From Amphritea atlantica (GTDB lineage Bacteria > Pseudomonadota > Gammaproteobacteria > Pseudomonadales > Balneatricaceae), in assembly GCA_024397875.1 (NCBI GenBank), contig CP073344.1, positions 2,161,001 to 2,225,000 on the forward strand: DNA of 64,000 nt. The letters are read 5' to 3'. Both the position numbers and the translations under genes were made by a program. The notes below the pieces were generated by a model that was given only the letters and a program-made list of their open reading frames with translations, had not been told where the DNA came from and made no database searches. Below, one piece after another: positions 17,583 through 26,237 of this stretch (position 1 is the first letter of the stretch; the number at the start of each line of letters is the position of its first letter).

Positions 17583-19517
17583 ATGTCTATCGTTAATCAG
17601 TTAATGGCCGCCGTGTTAGCCGTACTGATCGGATTGGCTTCCGGCACGGTTTATCTGATGTCAGATAGCTCAAAGGAGATGCTGGTCCATCAGCTCGAGT
17701 CCCATGGTCAGGATACAGCGACCCACCTTGGTCTCTATCTGGCGCCTTATATGGCAGCCGGGGATACCGCCGCAATTGAAACCACCGTTAACGCAATATT
17801 CGACAGTGGCTTCTATCAACAGATCCGGGTGGTGGATGCAGACAACAAACCGCTGTTCGTTAAAAGTACCACTGCACAGATCAGTGACAGTGTACCCGAG
17901 TGGTTCATCCACCTGGTGGAGATCACCCCACCCGAGATGACGCGGGAGATTACTAACCAGTGGCAGAAAGCCGGCACAATTTTTGTCCGCAGCCGGGCGG
18001 GCTATGCCTATGAACAGCTGTGGCGGGGTACGGAACAAACCTTTGTCTGGTTTGTAATCCTCTCCCTATTGAGCATCGTATTTATAAGCCTGCTGATGCG
18101 TTACATACTCAACCCGCTGAAAGGGGTCGAAGAGCAGGCTCAGGCCCTGTCTCAACAAAAATATATTGAGCAAAGCCTGATACCCGGAACCCGCGAACTA
18201 AAGCAGGTGGTTTTGGCGATGAATATGATGGTACGACGGGTACGCACCATGTTTGACGAGCAGGCGAAACACATTGAAGAGATACGCCGTGCCGCATATC
18301 AGGACGACCTGACAGGACTGGCCAATCAGCGGGCAAGCTTCTCTCAATTGAATGAACGCATCGATTATCGACGGGATTTCGGCCATGGCCATCTGATTCA
18401 CCTGCAACTGGCCGATCTTCAGCAACTGAATAATCAACTAGGAATAGAGAAAGCGAATAACTTTATTCGCGCCTGTGCCGATCAACTGAGCGAACTGGCC
18501 CGACTAACCGAAAATCCGGTTATCGGCCGCATCAGCATTTCCGAGTTTATTTTACTCACTGACATTACCAATCCTGATCAGTTAGAAAAAGAGTTAGACA
18601 AACTGGTCACCAACCTGACAGAGGTCTATCAGCAACTTAACAACAGCGCCGAGCACGTACCATTCTTTATTGGCGTTGCAGCTTATACCGAACAGAGCAG
18701 CTCCAAAGAACTGCTTGTTAACGCCCGCCAGGCCAATGAAAAAGCTCGCCAGGATAACACCTCCATTTATTACAACAACACTGGCAACACCGTGGGACAA
18801 AGTAGCTGGCACCAACATGTCAGCAACAGGATTGTCAGCGGGGATATATTCCTCCAGTGTCAGCCGGTTAAACACATTTCAGACAGCCAGAACACTATCC
18901 ATGATGAGGTTTACGCCCGAATACTGAACCAGGATAACCTGCCCTGCATGGCAGGAGAGTTTATCAGTGTGGTAAAACAGTTAAATCTGATGGCTGCACT
19001 GGACAGATCGGTACTTAATTTCGCAATCAAGCGTCTGCTGGAAAAGCCTGATCTGATTCTGGGTGTCAATCTGAGCAATGAATCGGTCCGCGATTCTGAT
19101 TTTTGCGACTGGCTGATCAGCACAGCAACAACCCTGCCCCGGCCAGAACAGCTGTGCATCGAAATCAACGAAACATCAGTTCTGAATAACCTCAACCAGG
19201 TAACTCTGTTCCGCGACCAGTTAAAACAAGCGGGTATCCGGTTTGGTGTCGACAATTTCGGCATCAACCCTGCTGGATTTAGCTATCTTTACACCGTTCA
19301 TCCTGATTATATTAAAATCGACGGCTCCCTGATCAGGGAACTGGATAACTGCGCTGAAGACCGCTTCTTTGTCAGAAGCCTGGTAACCGTAGCCCACAGT
19401 CTGGATATAAAAGCCTATGCGGAACATGTCGAGCGGGACACTCAACTTAGCGCTCTGCATCAGCTGGAAGTTGACGGAGCGCAGGGCTGGATTTACGGCA
19501 AACCGGAGCAACTCTGA
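17583..19517 (+). CDS. lapD: LapD-type c-di-GMP receptor (degenerate GGDEF-EAL)
   Basis: A 644-residue inside-out signalling protein. It has a first membrane helix (about 7-25), a periplasmic LapD/MoxY-type domain (about 30-150) with a candidate LapG-binding Trp at W127, a second membrane helix (about 153-172), HAMP, then GGDEF and EAL domains. Both catalytic motifs are lost: the GGDEF position reads RISISEF (about 316-322) and the EAL position reads EVYAR (about 442-446). It should therefore bind c-di-GMP through the EAL fold without making or degrading it, as LapD does. It follows lapG by 30 nt and a strong terminator comes after. Confidence 0.94.
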   Translation: MSIVNQLMAAVLAVLIGLASGTVYLMSDSSKEMLVHQLESHGQDTATHLGLYLAPYMAAGDTAAIETTVNAIFDSGFYQQIRVVDADNKPLFVKSTTAQISDSVPEWFIHLVEITPPEMTREITNQWQKAGTIFVRSRAGYAYEQLWRGTEQTFVWFVILSLLSIVFISLLMRYILNPLKGVEEQAQALSQQKYIEQSLIPGTRELKQVVLAMNMMVRRVRTMFDEQAKHIEEIRRAAYQDDLTGLANQRASFSQLNERIDYRRDFGHGHLIHLQLADLQQLNNQLGIEKANNFIRACADQLSELARLTENPVIGRISISEFILLTDITNPDQLEKELDKLVTNLTEVYQQLNNSAEHVPFFIGVAAYTEQSSSKELLVNARQANEKARQDNTSIYYNNTGNTVGQSSWHQHVSNRIVSGDIFLQCQPVKHISDSQNTIHDEVYARILNQDNLPCMAGEFISVVKQLNLMAALDRSVLNFAIKRLLEKPDLILGVNLSNESVRDSDFCDWLISTATTLPRPEQLCIEINETSVLNNLNQVTLFRDQLKQAGIRFGVDNFGINPAGFSYLYTVHPDYIKIDGSLIRELDNCAEDRFFVRSLVTVAHSLDIKAYAEHVERDTQLSALHQLEVDGAQGWIYGKPEQL

Positions 19518-19547
19518 GAACCTCCTGAATAAGCTGACCGACACAAA

Positions 19548-19574
19548 AAAACCGCCAATTGGCGGTTTTTTTTA
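19548..19574. terminator. Bidirectional terminator between lapD and proQ
   Basis: Stem AACCGCC / GGCGGTT around an AATT centre, with an A-run on the left and eight T residues on the right. It serves both lapD and the convergent ProQ gene. Confidence 0.92.
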
Positions 19575-19589
19575 AATAATTCAAGCCTC

Positions 19590-20039
19590 TTAACCCCGTT
19601 TGGTTAACAGCATCTCAAGCTTGTTGTTAAGGCGATCTTCTTTCTCCTTAACCTTCTGCTTCGCCTTCTCTTCCTGCTGTTTCTGCTGACGTAGCTTATT
19701 AATCTCTTTCAGCTGTTGTTTTGCATGTTCAGCTTCAGATTCGGTGACTGTACCTGCAGGCTGGCCATCCAGACCGATCCGGTCAGCCCCCTCTTTCAGG
19801 CTACGGAAGTAATACGGAGAGCGTACATAAGACGCCAGCGCCCGTTTAATCTTATTCTTCGCTAATTTTTCATCAGCAATCAGATCTTCCTGAATCCCAA
19901 TCTTCAATGGCCGCATACTTTCCCGATTAAACACTTCAGGATAAGCATCACACAGCAGTTGCAGAGCAGCCTGGTTAGCGGCCCGGTTTTTTGAACGGGT
20001 TCGGGATTTAGATTTATCCGTAGTTTCTGTTGCTGTCAC
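19590..20039 (-). CDS. proQ: ProQ/FinO domain RNA-binding protein
   Basis: A 149-residue RNA chaperone of the ProQ/FinO family. The core (residues about 25-95) includes the family signatures LCDAYPEVF, RPLKIGIQEDL and ALASYVRSPYYFRSLKEGADRIGLDG. The C-terminal third is a Lys/Gln/Glu-rich coiled segment. It is shorter than E. coli ProQ and lacks the Tudor-like C-terminal domain, so it resembles the minimal ProQ-type proteins of other gammaproteobacteria. Such proteins bind structured sRNAs and 3' ends. The start is a GTG at 20039; the basic Ser/Arg-rich N-terminus is typical. Confidence 0.9.
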   Translation of the reverse strand: MTATETTDKSKSRTRSKNRAANQAALQLLCDAYPEVFNRESMRPLKIGIQEDLIADEKLAKNKIKRALASYVRSPYYFRSLKEGADRIGLDGQPAGTVTESEAEHAKQQLKEINKLRQQKQQEEKAKQKVKEKEDRLNNKLEMLLTKRG

Positions 20040-20119
20040 AGTAAGTTTCTCTCAACCATTTATCTAACGGCCCTCTGGGCCTGTTTAAAAATATAATTCC
20101 TGAACCCGGGTAAGCAGAA

Positions 20120-20359
20120 CTACTCCCCTTTACGGATCAGGTAAAAAAAACAATTATCTTCCATTTTCTGGTCAATCAGTTCATGCCCCAGAAAAGTACA
20201 AAATTTAGGCACATCGCGCTGAGTTGATGGATCGGTTGCGGTTAACTGCAACACCTCTCCAATAGCCATTTCACGAACTTTGTTGTGCAACAGCATTACC
20301 GGTTCCGGACAGAACAGGCCGGTTGCATCCATTACCTGATCCGCTTTAACTTCAACCAT
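20120..20359 (-). CDS. tusA: TusA-like sulfurtransferase protein
   Basis: A 79-residue TusA/SirA fold protein with the sulfur-carrier motif CPEPVMLLHNKVREM (reactive Cys at about residue 17) and the GEVLQLTATDPSTQRDVPKFC strand region. TusA passes persulfide sulfur from IscS towards 2-thiouridine of tRNA wobble bases; related proteins serve molybdenum cofactor and sulfur oxidation. A good GAGGTGGAG ribosome site precedes the ATG. With no other tus or dsr genes nearby, TusA itself is the best reading but a paralogue cannot be excluded. Confidence 0.87.
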   Translation of the reverse strand: MVEVKADQVMDATGLFCPEPVMLLHNKVREMAIGEVLQLTATDPSTQRDVPKFCTFLGHELIDQKMEDNCFFYLIRKGE

Positions 20360-20513
20360 CTACTCCACCTCGACTACATCGGGAGACATATTGTCGCAAA
20401 TTCAGAGGTATAGAAAAACCCATCTTTTTATCTGATAACATTTTACCCGCTTCAAGAGTGCTATTATATTGAAATAAATGAAAATAATTTTATTCCGTTA
20501 AGGGAGAGCAAAG

Positions 20514-20795
20514 ATGATTCGAGTACTCATAGAGCGCCATATCGCCGATGATCTTGCTGAACACTACGAAAAAGCAGCCCGGAATACACTGCAGATGGCC
20601 ATGCAAGCGCATGGTTTTATCTCCGGAGAGTCATTAAAAAATAGTAATGACCCTAACCACCGGGTAGTCATGGCAACATTCCGCACGATACAGGACTGGC
20701 AACGCTGGCACTCGTCTGAAGAACGCAAGCAGATCATGGAAGCGATTATGCCAATGCTGGAAACTGAAGAGAAGGTCACCATTCTGGAACACTGA
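20514..20795 (+). CDS. ABM (antibiotic biosynthesis monooxygenase) domain protein
   Basis: A 93-residue protein of the dimeric ferredoxin-like ABM fold. The pattern RVLIERHIADDLAEHYEKAAR, GFISGESL, then RVVMATFRTIQDWQRWHSSEER is characteristic. Small proteins of this fold include monooxygenases, haem-degrading enzymes and many of unknown role. AAGGGAGAG precedes the ATG. The gene is convergent with rlmM. Substrate is unknown. Confidence 0.85.
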   Translation: MIRVLIERHIADDLAEHYEKAARNTLQMAMQAHGFISGESLKNSNDPNHRVVMATFRTIQDWQRWHSSEERKQIMEAIMPMLETEEKVTILEH

Positions 20796-20862
20796 CAGAA
20801 CGGGCGGACAAAGCCCTCAGACGAAGAAGACTGAGGGTCTCTGAACAGCGCATCAGACGCTG

Positions 20863-21927
20863 TTAGCTGCGCTGATCTGACAGGCGCACATGCACCGTAA
20901 TCTCTTCCCGATCATGATACAGGTGCTTTGCTGCGATACGGTAACCGATCCCGGCACCCTCTAAGCTCTGCTGCAAATACTCCAGACAACTTTTCACTTC
21001 CGGGTAGCGCTGCTTCATCGGCAATTTTAGATTAAAAATCGTTTCGCGACACCAGCCTTCAACAAGCCACTGAGTCATCAGTTTTATAACCCGGGTAGGT
21101 TTATCAACAATATCGCATACCATCCAGTCACAAGGCTTATGCGGCTGATAAGTGAATGCATCTTCGGTCAGGTGTTTAACCTGACCGGTTTCCATCAGTG
21201 AATCAGCCATCGGCCCATTATCAATCGCCGTGACAAACATATTCTGATTCACCAGTTGCCAGGTCCACCCGCCCGGCGCAGCCCCCAGATCAACTGCCCG
21301 CTTTCCACTACTAATATACTGATGCCATTGCTGCTCGGGAATAAACCAGTGCCATGCTTCTTCCAGCTTCAGAGTAGAACGACTAGGAGCCTGATTGGGA
21401 AATTTCAGCCGCATAATACCCATTGGCCAGGGCGCAGAGTTGGCCAGCGGCGCATAACCGATATAGAAACTACTGCCTGAAAGGGCAAAAATATGCAGTC
21501 GGTTAGCAGCTTTGCGAAGCAATACCCCCTGTTTTCGCAAAACCTGACTAAAGGCCGAACCAAAGCTGTTACAGAACCGCTGCATCTCACGTCCCTCAGT
21601 AGTATCAGCAGGCTCCACCCATAGCTCACTGCACTCTGGCAATCCGCTAACGTGACCGATAAGTGACCCTATCCGGTCTTCAGTATTAACTGATTCTACC
21701 AATGGCAGACATGCAATCCACTGACGTACAAAGATCAGATCATGAAACCGCAACGTCTCGACCGCCAGAGAAGCGCCGTCAGGCTGATGGCTGATAAACA
21801 GCGCATAACCACTGTTTTCTTCAAGCTTACAGTAACCAAAGATACCCTGTTGCTCACACAACTCCCGCACTTCGGCCGCGCATTCTTTCTCGAAGCCCGG
21901 GCGGCAATAGAGTAAAAGGTGATTCAC
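20863..21927 (-). CDS. rlmM: 23S rRNA 2'-O-ribose C2498 methyltransferase RlmM
   Basis: Methylates the 2'-O of C2498 in 23S rRNA using SAM. The protein starts NHLLLYCRPGFEKECAAEV, as in RlmM, then has a THUMP-like region and a Rossmann methyltransferase domain. Visible motifs are the SAM loop DLGAAPGGWTW and the K-D-K-E catalytic tetrad in KLEEAWHW, CDIVDKP, FNLKLPMK and EEITVHVR. I place the start at the GTG at 21927, because GAGG lies 9 nt upstream and this matches the family N-terminus; an in-frame TTG lies five codons earlier. It is 11 nt downstream of the hydrolase gene and likely co-transcribed. Confidence 0.93.
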   Translation of the reverse strand: MNHLLLYCRPGFEKECAAEVRELCEQQGIFGYCKLEENSGYALFISHQPDGASLAVETLRFHDLIFVRQWIACLPLVESVNTEDRIGSLIGHVSGLPECSELWVEPADTTEGREMQRFCNSFGSAFSQVLRKQGVLLRKAANRLHIFALSGSSFYIGYAPLANSAPWPMGIMRLKFPNQAPSRSTLKLEEAWHWFIPEQQWHQYISSGKRAVDLGAAPGGWTWQLVNQNMFVTAIDNGPMADSLMETGQVKHLTEDAFTYQPHKPCDWMVCDIVDKPTRVIKLMTQWLVEGWCRETIFNLKLPMKQRYPEVKSCLEYLQQSLEGAGIGYRIAAKHLYHDREEITVHVRLSDQRS

Positions 21928-21938
21928 AGAACAGTACC

Positions 21939-22550
21939 TCAATTATGGCAGTTAATAATTTTCAGCGTGGATTCTACTGCATCTGCGATATGTTCGTCCT
22001 GAGTAATTCCGGATATTTTTCTCGGTTTCAGATCATGATCACCATCATCGAGCCACTGAAGTGTCACAGAAGCGGAAAGCCGGTACTCCTCAACCACCTC
22101 TTTTCGTCCCATGCTGTCGCGACTGCCCTGAAAAACATGAACCGGATTCGTAACAGTGATCAGGTGCTCGATTCTGGGGCGATCCTGCTTTCCGGGCGGA
22201 TAAAACGGATAACCGTAAACAAAGCACCCTGCCACAGCGGGATGATCCGCCAGCATAGAAGCCATCCGTCCGCCCATTGATTTACCCGCCAGCCAGAGCG
22301 GCCGGTCTGTATCACTGAATTGTTCAATCAGATGAGTAAAGTACTCAAGCAATTTTGGTTGCCGGTCCGGGGGACGTTTCTTGCCGTCAATCCGGCGTTG
22401 CTGCATATAGGGAAATTCAAACCGGATAACCTCTACTCCGCCCGCAGCAAGACCACTTGCCACTTGAGCCATAAACAGGCTATCCATCGGTGCACCGGCA
22501 CCATGAGCCAGCAATATACGGGCCTTTTCAGCCCGGCCTTCAATAATCAT
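21939..22550 (-). CDS. Alpha/beta-hydrolase (KANL3/Tex30-like)
   Basis: A 203-residue small alpha/beta-hydrolase. The oxyanion/early loop is LLAHGAGAPMDS, the nucleophile elbow is GKSMGGR (Ser in GxSxGG), the acid is in FQGSRDSMG and the histidine is in WLDDGDHDLKP. This matches the family of small hydrolases resembling the alpha/beta domain of KANL3/Tex30, of unknown substrate. It is divergent from the ccoN operon: the FNR box at 22599-22612 lies only about 50 bp upstream of its ATG. It is followed by rlmM. Confidence 0.87.
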   Translation of the reverse strand: MIIEGRAEKARILLAHGAGAPMDSLFMAQVASGLAAGGVEVIRFEFPYMQQRRIDGKKRPPDRQPKLLEYFTHLIEQFSDTDRPLWLAGKSMGGRMASMLADHPAVAGCFVYGYPFYPPGKQDRPRIEHLITVTNPVHVFQGSRDSMGRKEVVEEYRLSASVTLQWLDDGDHDLKPRKISGITQDEHIADAVESTLKIINCHN

Positions 22551-22598
22551 TCGTCACGCTCCGATCAGAAATACAGCTAATTATGCGACAAACCAGAC

Positions 22599-22612
22599 TT
22601 GATCCATATCAA
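22599..22612. promoter_or_regulatory. FNR/ANR box, perfect consensus
   Basis: TTGATCCATATCAA is an exact match to the FNR/ANR consensus. On the + strand a GATACT (-10-like) at 22636-22641 would put the box near -42 of a distal ccoN start. It is 319 bp from the ccoN ATG, with other elements between. The divergent hydrolase gene begins about 50 bp away, so either or both could be targets. Confidence 0.82.
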
Positions 22613-22779
22613 GAAAAGCCAAATTAGTAACTTTTGATACTGGCTTGAGCAACTTCAACCTTCGACAAAAACAGTACTAAATAACAATAGATGTAAACAT
22701 ATTAAAACCACAAACAAGATATTAGCTGTTTAAATTCAATCACTTGCACTAAATAAATTTACATAAATGAGTTTTATTT

Positions 22780-22853
22780 GCGACATTATCATCCATTTTG
22801 CACTGCGGCAGTATGTCGCAACTAATACCGTTGACGCATTGAAATGTGGTCGC
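22780..22853. repeat. GCGAC/GTCGC half-site array upstream of ccoN
   Basis: An inverted repeat TTGCGACAT (22778-22786) / ATGTCGCAA (22813-22821) is followed by another GTCGC (22849-22853). A fourth half-site GCGAC is at 22585-22589. GCGNC/GNCGC is the half-site of the redox response regulators RegA/PrrA/RoxR, which control terminal oxidases in other proteobacteria. The repeat is seen; the regulator is inferred. Confidence 0.5.
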
Positions 22854-22867
22854 TGTTTCCACATAAT
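22839..22867 (+). promoter_or_regulatory. Candidate sigma-70 promoter of ccoNOQP
   Basis: TTGAAA (22839-22844), 17-bp spacer, CATAAT (22862-22867). It would give a 5' leader of about 50 nt. The spacer contains a TGTGG/CCACA dyad (22845-22849, 22859-22863). Confidence 0.6.
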
Positions 22868-22924
22868 AGCCAGCGGAAATTTACTTTCTAAACCTTTCTA
22901 ATAGCTTGTTGATGAGAGCCTGAT

Positions 22925-24355
22925 ATGAGCACAGCAGCTGAACACCCAACCTACAATTACAAGGTGGTGCGTCAATTCGCCATCATGACAGTGGTATGGG
23001 GCATCGTCGGAATGGCCGTGGGCGTGTTAATCGCATCCCAGTTAGTATGGCCTGCACTAAACTTTGATACTCCTTGGTTGACTTTCGGACGTCTTCGCCC
23101 GTTACACACCAACGCAGTTATCTTTGCATTCGGAGGCTGCGCACTGTTCGCTACCTCTTATTACGTCGTACAGCGTACGAGCCAAACCCGCCTGATCTCT
23201 GATAAGCTGGCCGCCTTTACTTTCTGGGGCTGGCAGCTGGTTATTCTGAGTGCAGCGATCACTCTGCCACTGGGTCTGACCTCTTCAAAAGAGTATGCAG
23301 AACTGGAATGGCCAATTGACCTGCTGATCACTGTTGTCTGGGTTGCCTACGCTATCGTGTTCCTGGGTACTGTGAAGATGCGTAAGACATCGCACATCTA
23401 CGTGGGTAACTGGTTCTACATGGGCTTCATCCTGACAGTTGCAGTACTGCACATTGTTAACAGTGCAGCGATGCCTGTAACGCTGTTCAAGTCTTACTCT
23501 GTTTACCCGGGTGCAGTTGATGCAATGGTACAGTGGTGGTATGGCCACAACGCGGTAGGTTTCTTCCTGACTGCGGGCTTCCTGGGCATGATGTACTACT
23601 TCGTACCTAAGCAGGCTGAGCGTCCAATCTACTCTTACCGTCTGTCGGTCGTTCACTTCTGGGCTCTGATAGCAACCTACATGTGGGCGGGTGGTCACCA
23701 CCTGCACTACACGTCTCTGCCTGACTTCGCTCAGACTCTGGGCATGGTTATGTCTCTGATTCTGCTGGCACCTTCATGGGGCGGTATGATCAACGGTATG
23801 ATGACGCTGTCCGGTGCATGGCACAAACTGCGCACCGACCCGATCCTGCGCTTCCTGGTTGTGTCTCTGTCCTTCTATGGCATGTCGACCTTCGAAGGCC
23901 CGATGATGGCTATCAAAACCGTAAACGCTCTGTCCCACTACACTGACTGGACTATCGGTCACGTACATGCGGGTGCACTGGGCTGGGTTGCGATGATCTC
24001 TATCGGTGCGGTTTACCACATGATTCCTAAGCTCTGGGGTAAAACTCAGATGGCCAGTGTTGCGTTGATTAACACACACTTCTGGCTGGCCACTATCGGT
24101 ACAGTTATGTATATCTGTGCGATGTGGGTTAACGGTATCCTGCAAGGTCTGATGTGGCGTGCAGTGAATGAAGACGGCACCCTGACCTACAGCTTCGTTG
24201 AAGCACTTGAAGCAAGCCATCCCGGCTATATAGTGCGCGCTATTGGTGGTGCATTCTTCCTGGCCGGTATGCTGCTGATGGCATACAACGTCTGGCAGAC
24301 TGTACGTAAAGGCAGCACAGCTCCTGTAGCTGACGCATCTGCGCAGACAGCTTAA
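22925..24355 (+). CDS. ccoN: cbb3-type cytochrome c oxidase subunit I
   Basis: The catalytic haem-copper subunit of the high-affinity cbb3 oxidase in the inner membrane; it reduces O2 to water and pumps protons. The 476-residue protein has about 12 membrane helices. All six metal-ligand histidines can be read: H61 and H348 for low-spin haem b, H346 for haem b3, and H208, H258 and H259 for CuB. Their spacing equals that of the Pseudomonas stutzeri enzyme shifted by one residue. First gene of ccoNOQP. Codon use is unusually biased towards C-ending, highly expressed codons. Confidence 0.98.
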   Translation: MSTAAEHPTYNYKVVRQFAIMTVVWGIVGMAVGVLIASQLVWPALNFDTPWLTFGRLRPLHTNAVIFAFGGCALFATSYYVVQRTSQTRLISDKLAAFTFWGWQLVILSAAITLPLGLTSSKEYAELEWPIDLLITVVWVAYAIVFLGTVKMRKTSHIYVGNWFYMGFILTVAVLHIVNSAAMPVTLFKSYSVYPGAVDAMVQWWYGHNAVGFFLTAGFLGMMYYFVPKQAERPIYSYRLSVVHFWALIATYMWAGGHHLHYTSLPDFAQTLGMVMSLILLAPSWGGMINGMMTLSGAWHKLRTDPILRFLVVSLSFYGMSTFEGPMMAIKTVNALSHYTDWTIGHVHAGALGWVAMISIGAVYHMIPKLWGKTQMASVALINTHFWLATIGTVMYICAMWVNGILQGLMWRAVNEDGTLTYSFVEALEASHPGYIVRAIGGAFFLAGMLLMAYNVWQTVRKGSTAPVADASAQTA

Positions 24356-24375
24356 GGATCAGAGGAGCACATAAC

Positions 24376-24996
24376 ATGATCAAACATGAAACGATTGAAA
24401 AGAACATTGGCCTGATGATCCTGCTGATCATTCTGGTGATCAGTGGCGGTGGTCTTGCTGAAATCGTACCTCTGTTCTTTACCGAAGCGACGACCAAGCC
24501 AATTCAAGGCCTGCGGACGTATACTCCGCTGGAACTGGAAGGCCGGGACATTTTTATCCGCGAGGGCTGCAATGTATGCCACTCTCAGCAGATTCGTCCT
24601 TTCCGTGCAGAGACTGAGCGTTACGGTCACTACTCAACCTCCAATGAAGGCGTATGGGAGCATCCGTTCCTGTGGGGCTCTAAACGTACTGGTCCTGACC
24701 TGGCCCGTGTCGGTGGTCGTTATAGTAATGACTGGCACCGTGCACACCTGTACAACCCGCGCGATGTAGTTCCTGAGTCTAAGATGCCCGCTTATCCATG
24801 GCTGTTTGAAAACAAACTGTCTGGTGAAGATACGGCTGCCAAGATGCGTGTTCTGGCTAAACTGGGTGTTCCATACACCGAGGAAGAAGCCGCTAAAGCT
24901 CGTGAGCAGGTAGAAGGCAAGGCTGAAATCGACGCCGTGGTCTCTTACTTGCAAGCACTTGGTAAAACCCACTCTCAATACACCAATAAGCGGTAA
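24376..24996 (+). CDS. ccoO: cbb3 oxidase subunit II, monohaem cytochrome c
   Basis: A 206-residue membrane-anchored c-type cytochrome. It has an N-terminal membrane helix (about 11-33) and one haem c site CNVCH (C65-C68-H69); the distal ligand is probably the Met in SKMPAYPWL. The sequence [13 protein letters not shown] and [24 protein letters not shown] are CcoO hallmarks. Together with CcoP it passes electrons from soluble cytochromes to CcoN. It lies 20 nt after ccoN. Confidence 0.97.
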   Translation: MIKHETIEKNIGLMILLIILVISGGGLAEIVPLFFTEATTKPIQGLRTYTPLELEGRDIFIREGCNVCHSQQIRPFRAETERYGHYSTSNEGVWEHPFLWGSKRTGPDLARVGGRYSNDWHRAHLYNPRDVVPESKMPAYPWLFENKLSGEDTAAKMRVLAKLGVPYTEEEAAKAREQVEGKAEIDAVVSYLQALGKTHSQYTNKR

Positions 24997-25001
24997 TTCG
25001 A

Positions 25002-25190
25002 GTGAGCTACGAAGTTTATGGCCCATATCTGCCAGCATTGATGCTGATCACCTTTATCGGATTGTTTATCTGGGTGCTTTTGCCGGGTAACAAAAAGAGA
25101 TTCGACGAGGCGTCACAACTGCCTTTTGCGGATGAGGATGAAAGCCCTGCAGAGACAGATACGACCAATAACGGGAGAAATGAAAAATGA
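25002..25190 (+). CDS. ccoQ: cbb3 oxidase subunit CcoQ
   Basis: A 62-residue single-helix membrane subunit (helix about residues 9-28, ALMLITFIGLFIWVLLPG) with a charged, acidic cytoplasmic tail. CcoQ helps stabilise the oxidase complex. The start is a GTG at 25002, 5 nt after the ccoO stop. The last 4 nt overlap the ccoP start (ATGA). Its assignment rests on place, size and the LPGNKKRFDEA segment typical of CcoQ. Confidence 0.9.
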   Translation: MSYEVYGPYLPALMLITFIGLFIWVLLPGNKKRFDEASQLPFADEDESPAETDTTNNGRNEK

Positions 25191-26071
25191 GTGCTTTTTG
25201 GAATATATGGGTATGGTCGATTACCCTGGTCGTAATTCTGGGGTGTACCTGGTTGCTGCTTGCCACACGTAAGGGCGAGACGCACAAGGAAGCCACAGAA
25301 GAAACGCTTGGTCACACCTTCGATGGCATCGAAGAGTATGACAACCCCCTTCCTGGCTGGTGGTTTCAGATGTTTGTTGCCACAATAATTTTTGGCATTG
25401 CCTATCTCGGTCTCTACGGCCTGGCTAACGTAAAAGGTTTTTACGGCTGGTCTTCTGCAGGTCAGTATGAAGAAGAGATGGCTCACGCTGAAGAGGTTTA
25501 CAAGCCTGTATTTGCGAAATACGCAGCAATGTCCATCGAAGACCTGCAGGCTCAGCCTGACGGTCTGAAAATTGGTCAGCGTATGTTTGCAAACAACTGC
25601 TCACTGTGTCACGGCGCTACCGGTGCTGGTGCACACGGCTTCCCTAACCTGACCGATGGTGACTGGCTGTACGGTGGCGCACCTGCGACTATCAAGCAAA
25701 CTATTACCAATGGCCGCCAGGGCGCTATGCCTGCCTGGGGTCCGGTTCTGGGTGAAGAAGGCGTGCGCGATGTAACAAGCTATGTCTTGTCACTGAGCGG
25801 TGCAGAGCACGATGCTGAAATGGCTGTCCGTGGTCAGCAACAGTTCCAGGCTCTGTGTACTGCATGTCATGGTGCAGATGGTAAAGGCGTCCAGGCGCTG
25901 GGTGCACCAAACCTGACCGACAATATCTGGTTGTATGGCGGCTCTTTCGCGCAGATCAGCCACACAATCCGTACGGGTCGTAATGGTGTTATGCCTGCAC
26001 ACAAAGATCTGCTGAGCGACGATAAGATTACTCTGATCACCGCTTACGTTTACAGCCTGTCTAACAAGTAA
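25187..26071 (+). CDS. ccoP: cbb3 oxidase subunit III, dihaem cytochrome c
   Basis: A 294-residue membrane cytochrome with two haem c sites, CSLCH (C138-H142) and CTACH (C224-H228). The first N-terminal helix lies at residues about 8-26 and the second at about 60-80, after the conserved DGIEEYDNPLPGWW motif, which is diagnostic of CcoP. It is the electron entry subunit. It overlaps ccoQ by 4 nt and is the last gene of the operon, followed by a terminator. Confidence 0.97.
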   Translation: MSAFWNIWVWSITLVVILGCTWLLLATRKGETHKEATEETLGHTFDGIEEYDNPLPGWWFQMFVATIIFGIAYLGLYGLANVKGFYGWSSAGQYEEEMAHAEEVYKPVFAKYAAMSIEDLQAQPDGLKIGQRMFANNCSLCHGATGAGAHGFPNLTDGDWLYGGAPATIKQTITNGRQGAMPAWGPVLGEEGVRDVTSYVLSLSGAEHDAEMAVRGQQQFQALCTACHGADGKGVQALGAPNLTDNIWLYGGSFAQISHTIRTGRNGVMPAHKDLLSDDKITLITAYVYSLSNK

Positions 26072-26087
26072 GGCTTAGATCAATAAT

Positions 26088-26123
26088 AAAGGCGATATGA
26101 TGCAAGTCATATCGCCTTTTTTT
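26088..26123 (+). terminator. Terminator of ccoNOQP
   Basis: A long stem AAAGGCGATATGA / TCATATCGCCTTT with loop TGCAAG and a T-run. It lies 16 nt after ccoP. Confidence 0.93.
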
Positions 26124-26237
26124 GTACTGCCGCTTAAATACTGCATCAAACCGGGTATAATATTCAAATTCACTAATGAACCTTAAATCTAATGGTTTTG
26201 GTGTTGGTATTTCGACTACTTGATGGTGAGGAATGGT

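Larger units (their letters stand above)
22551..22924. other. Divergent control region of the hydrolase-rlmM and ccoNOQP operons
   Basis: A 374-bp AT-rich regulatory region without a gene. It holds an FNR box (22599-22612), a candidate sigma-70 promoter close to ccoN (22839-22867) and four GCGAC/GTCGC half-sites. All are listed separately. Confidence 0.7.

Noticed and set aside
20814..20837. CCCTCAG / CTGAGGG stem between the ABM and rlmM genes as a terminator
   Set aside because: No T-run on either side, so intrinsic termination is not supported.
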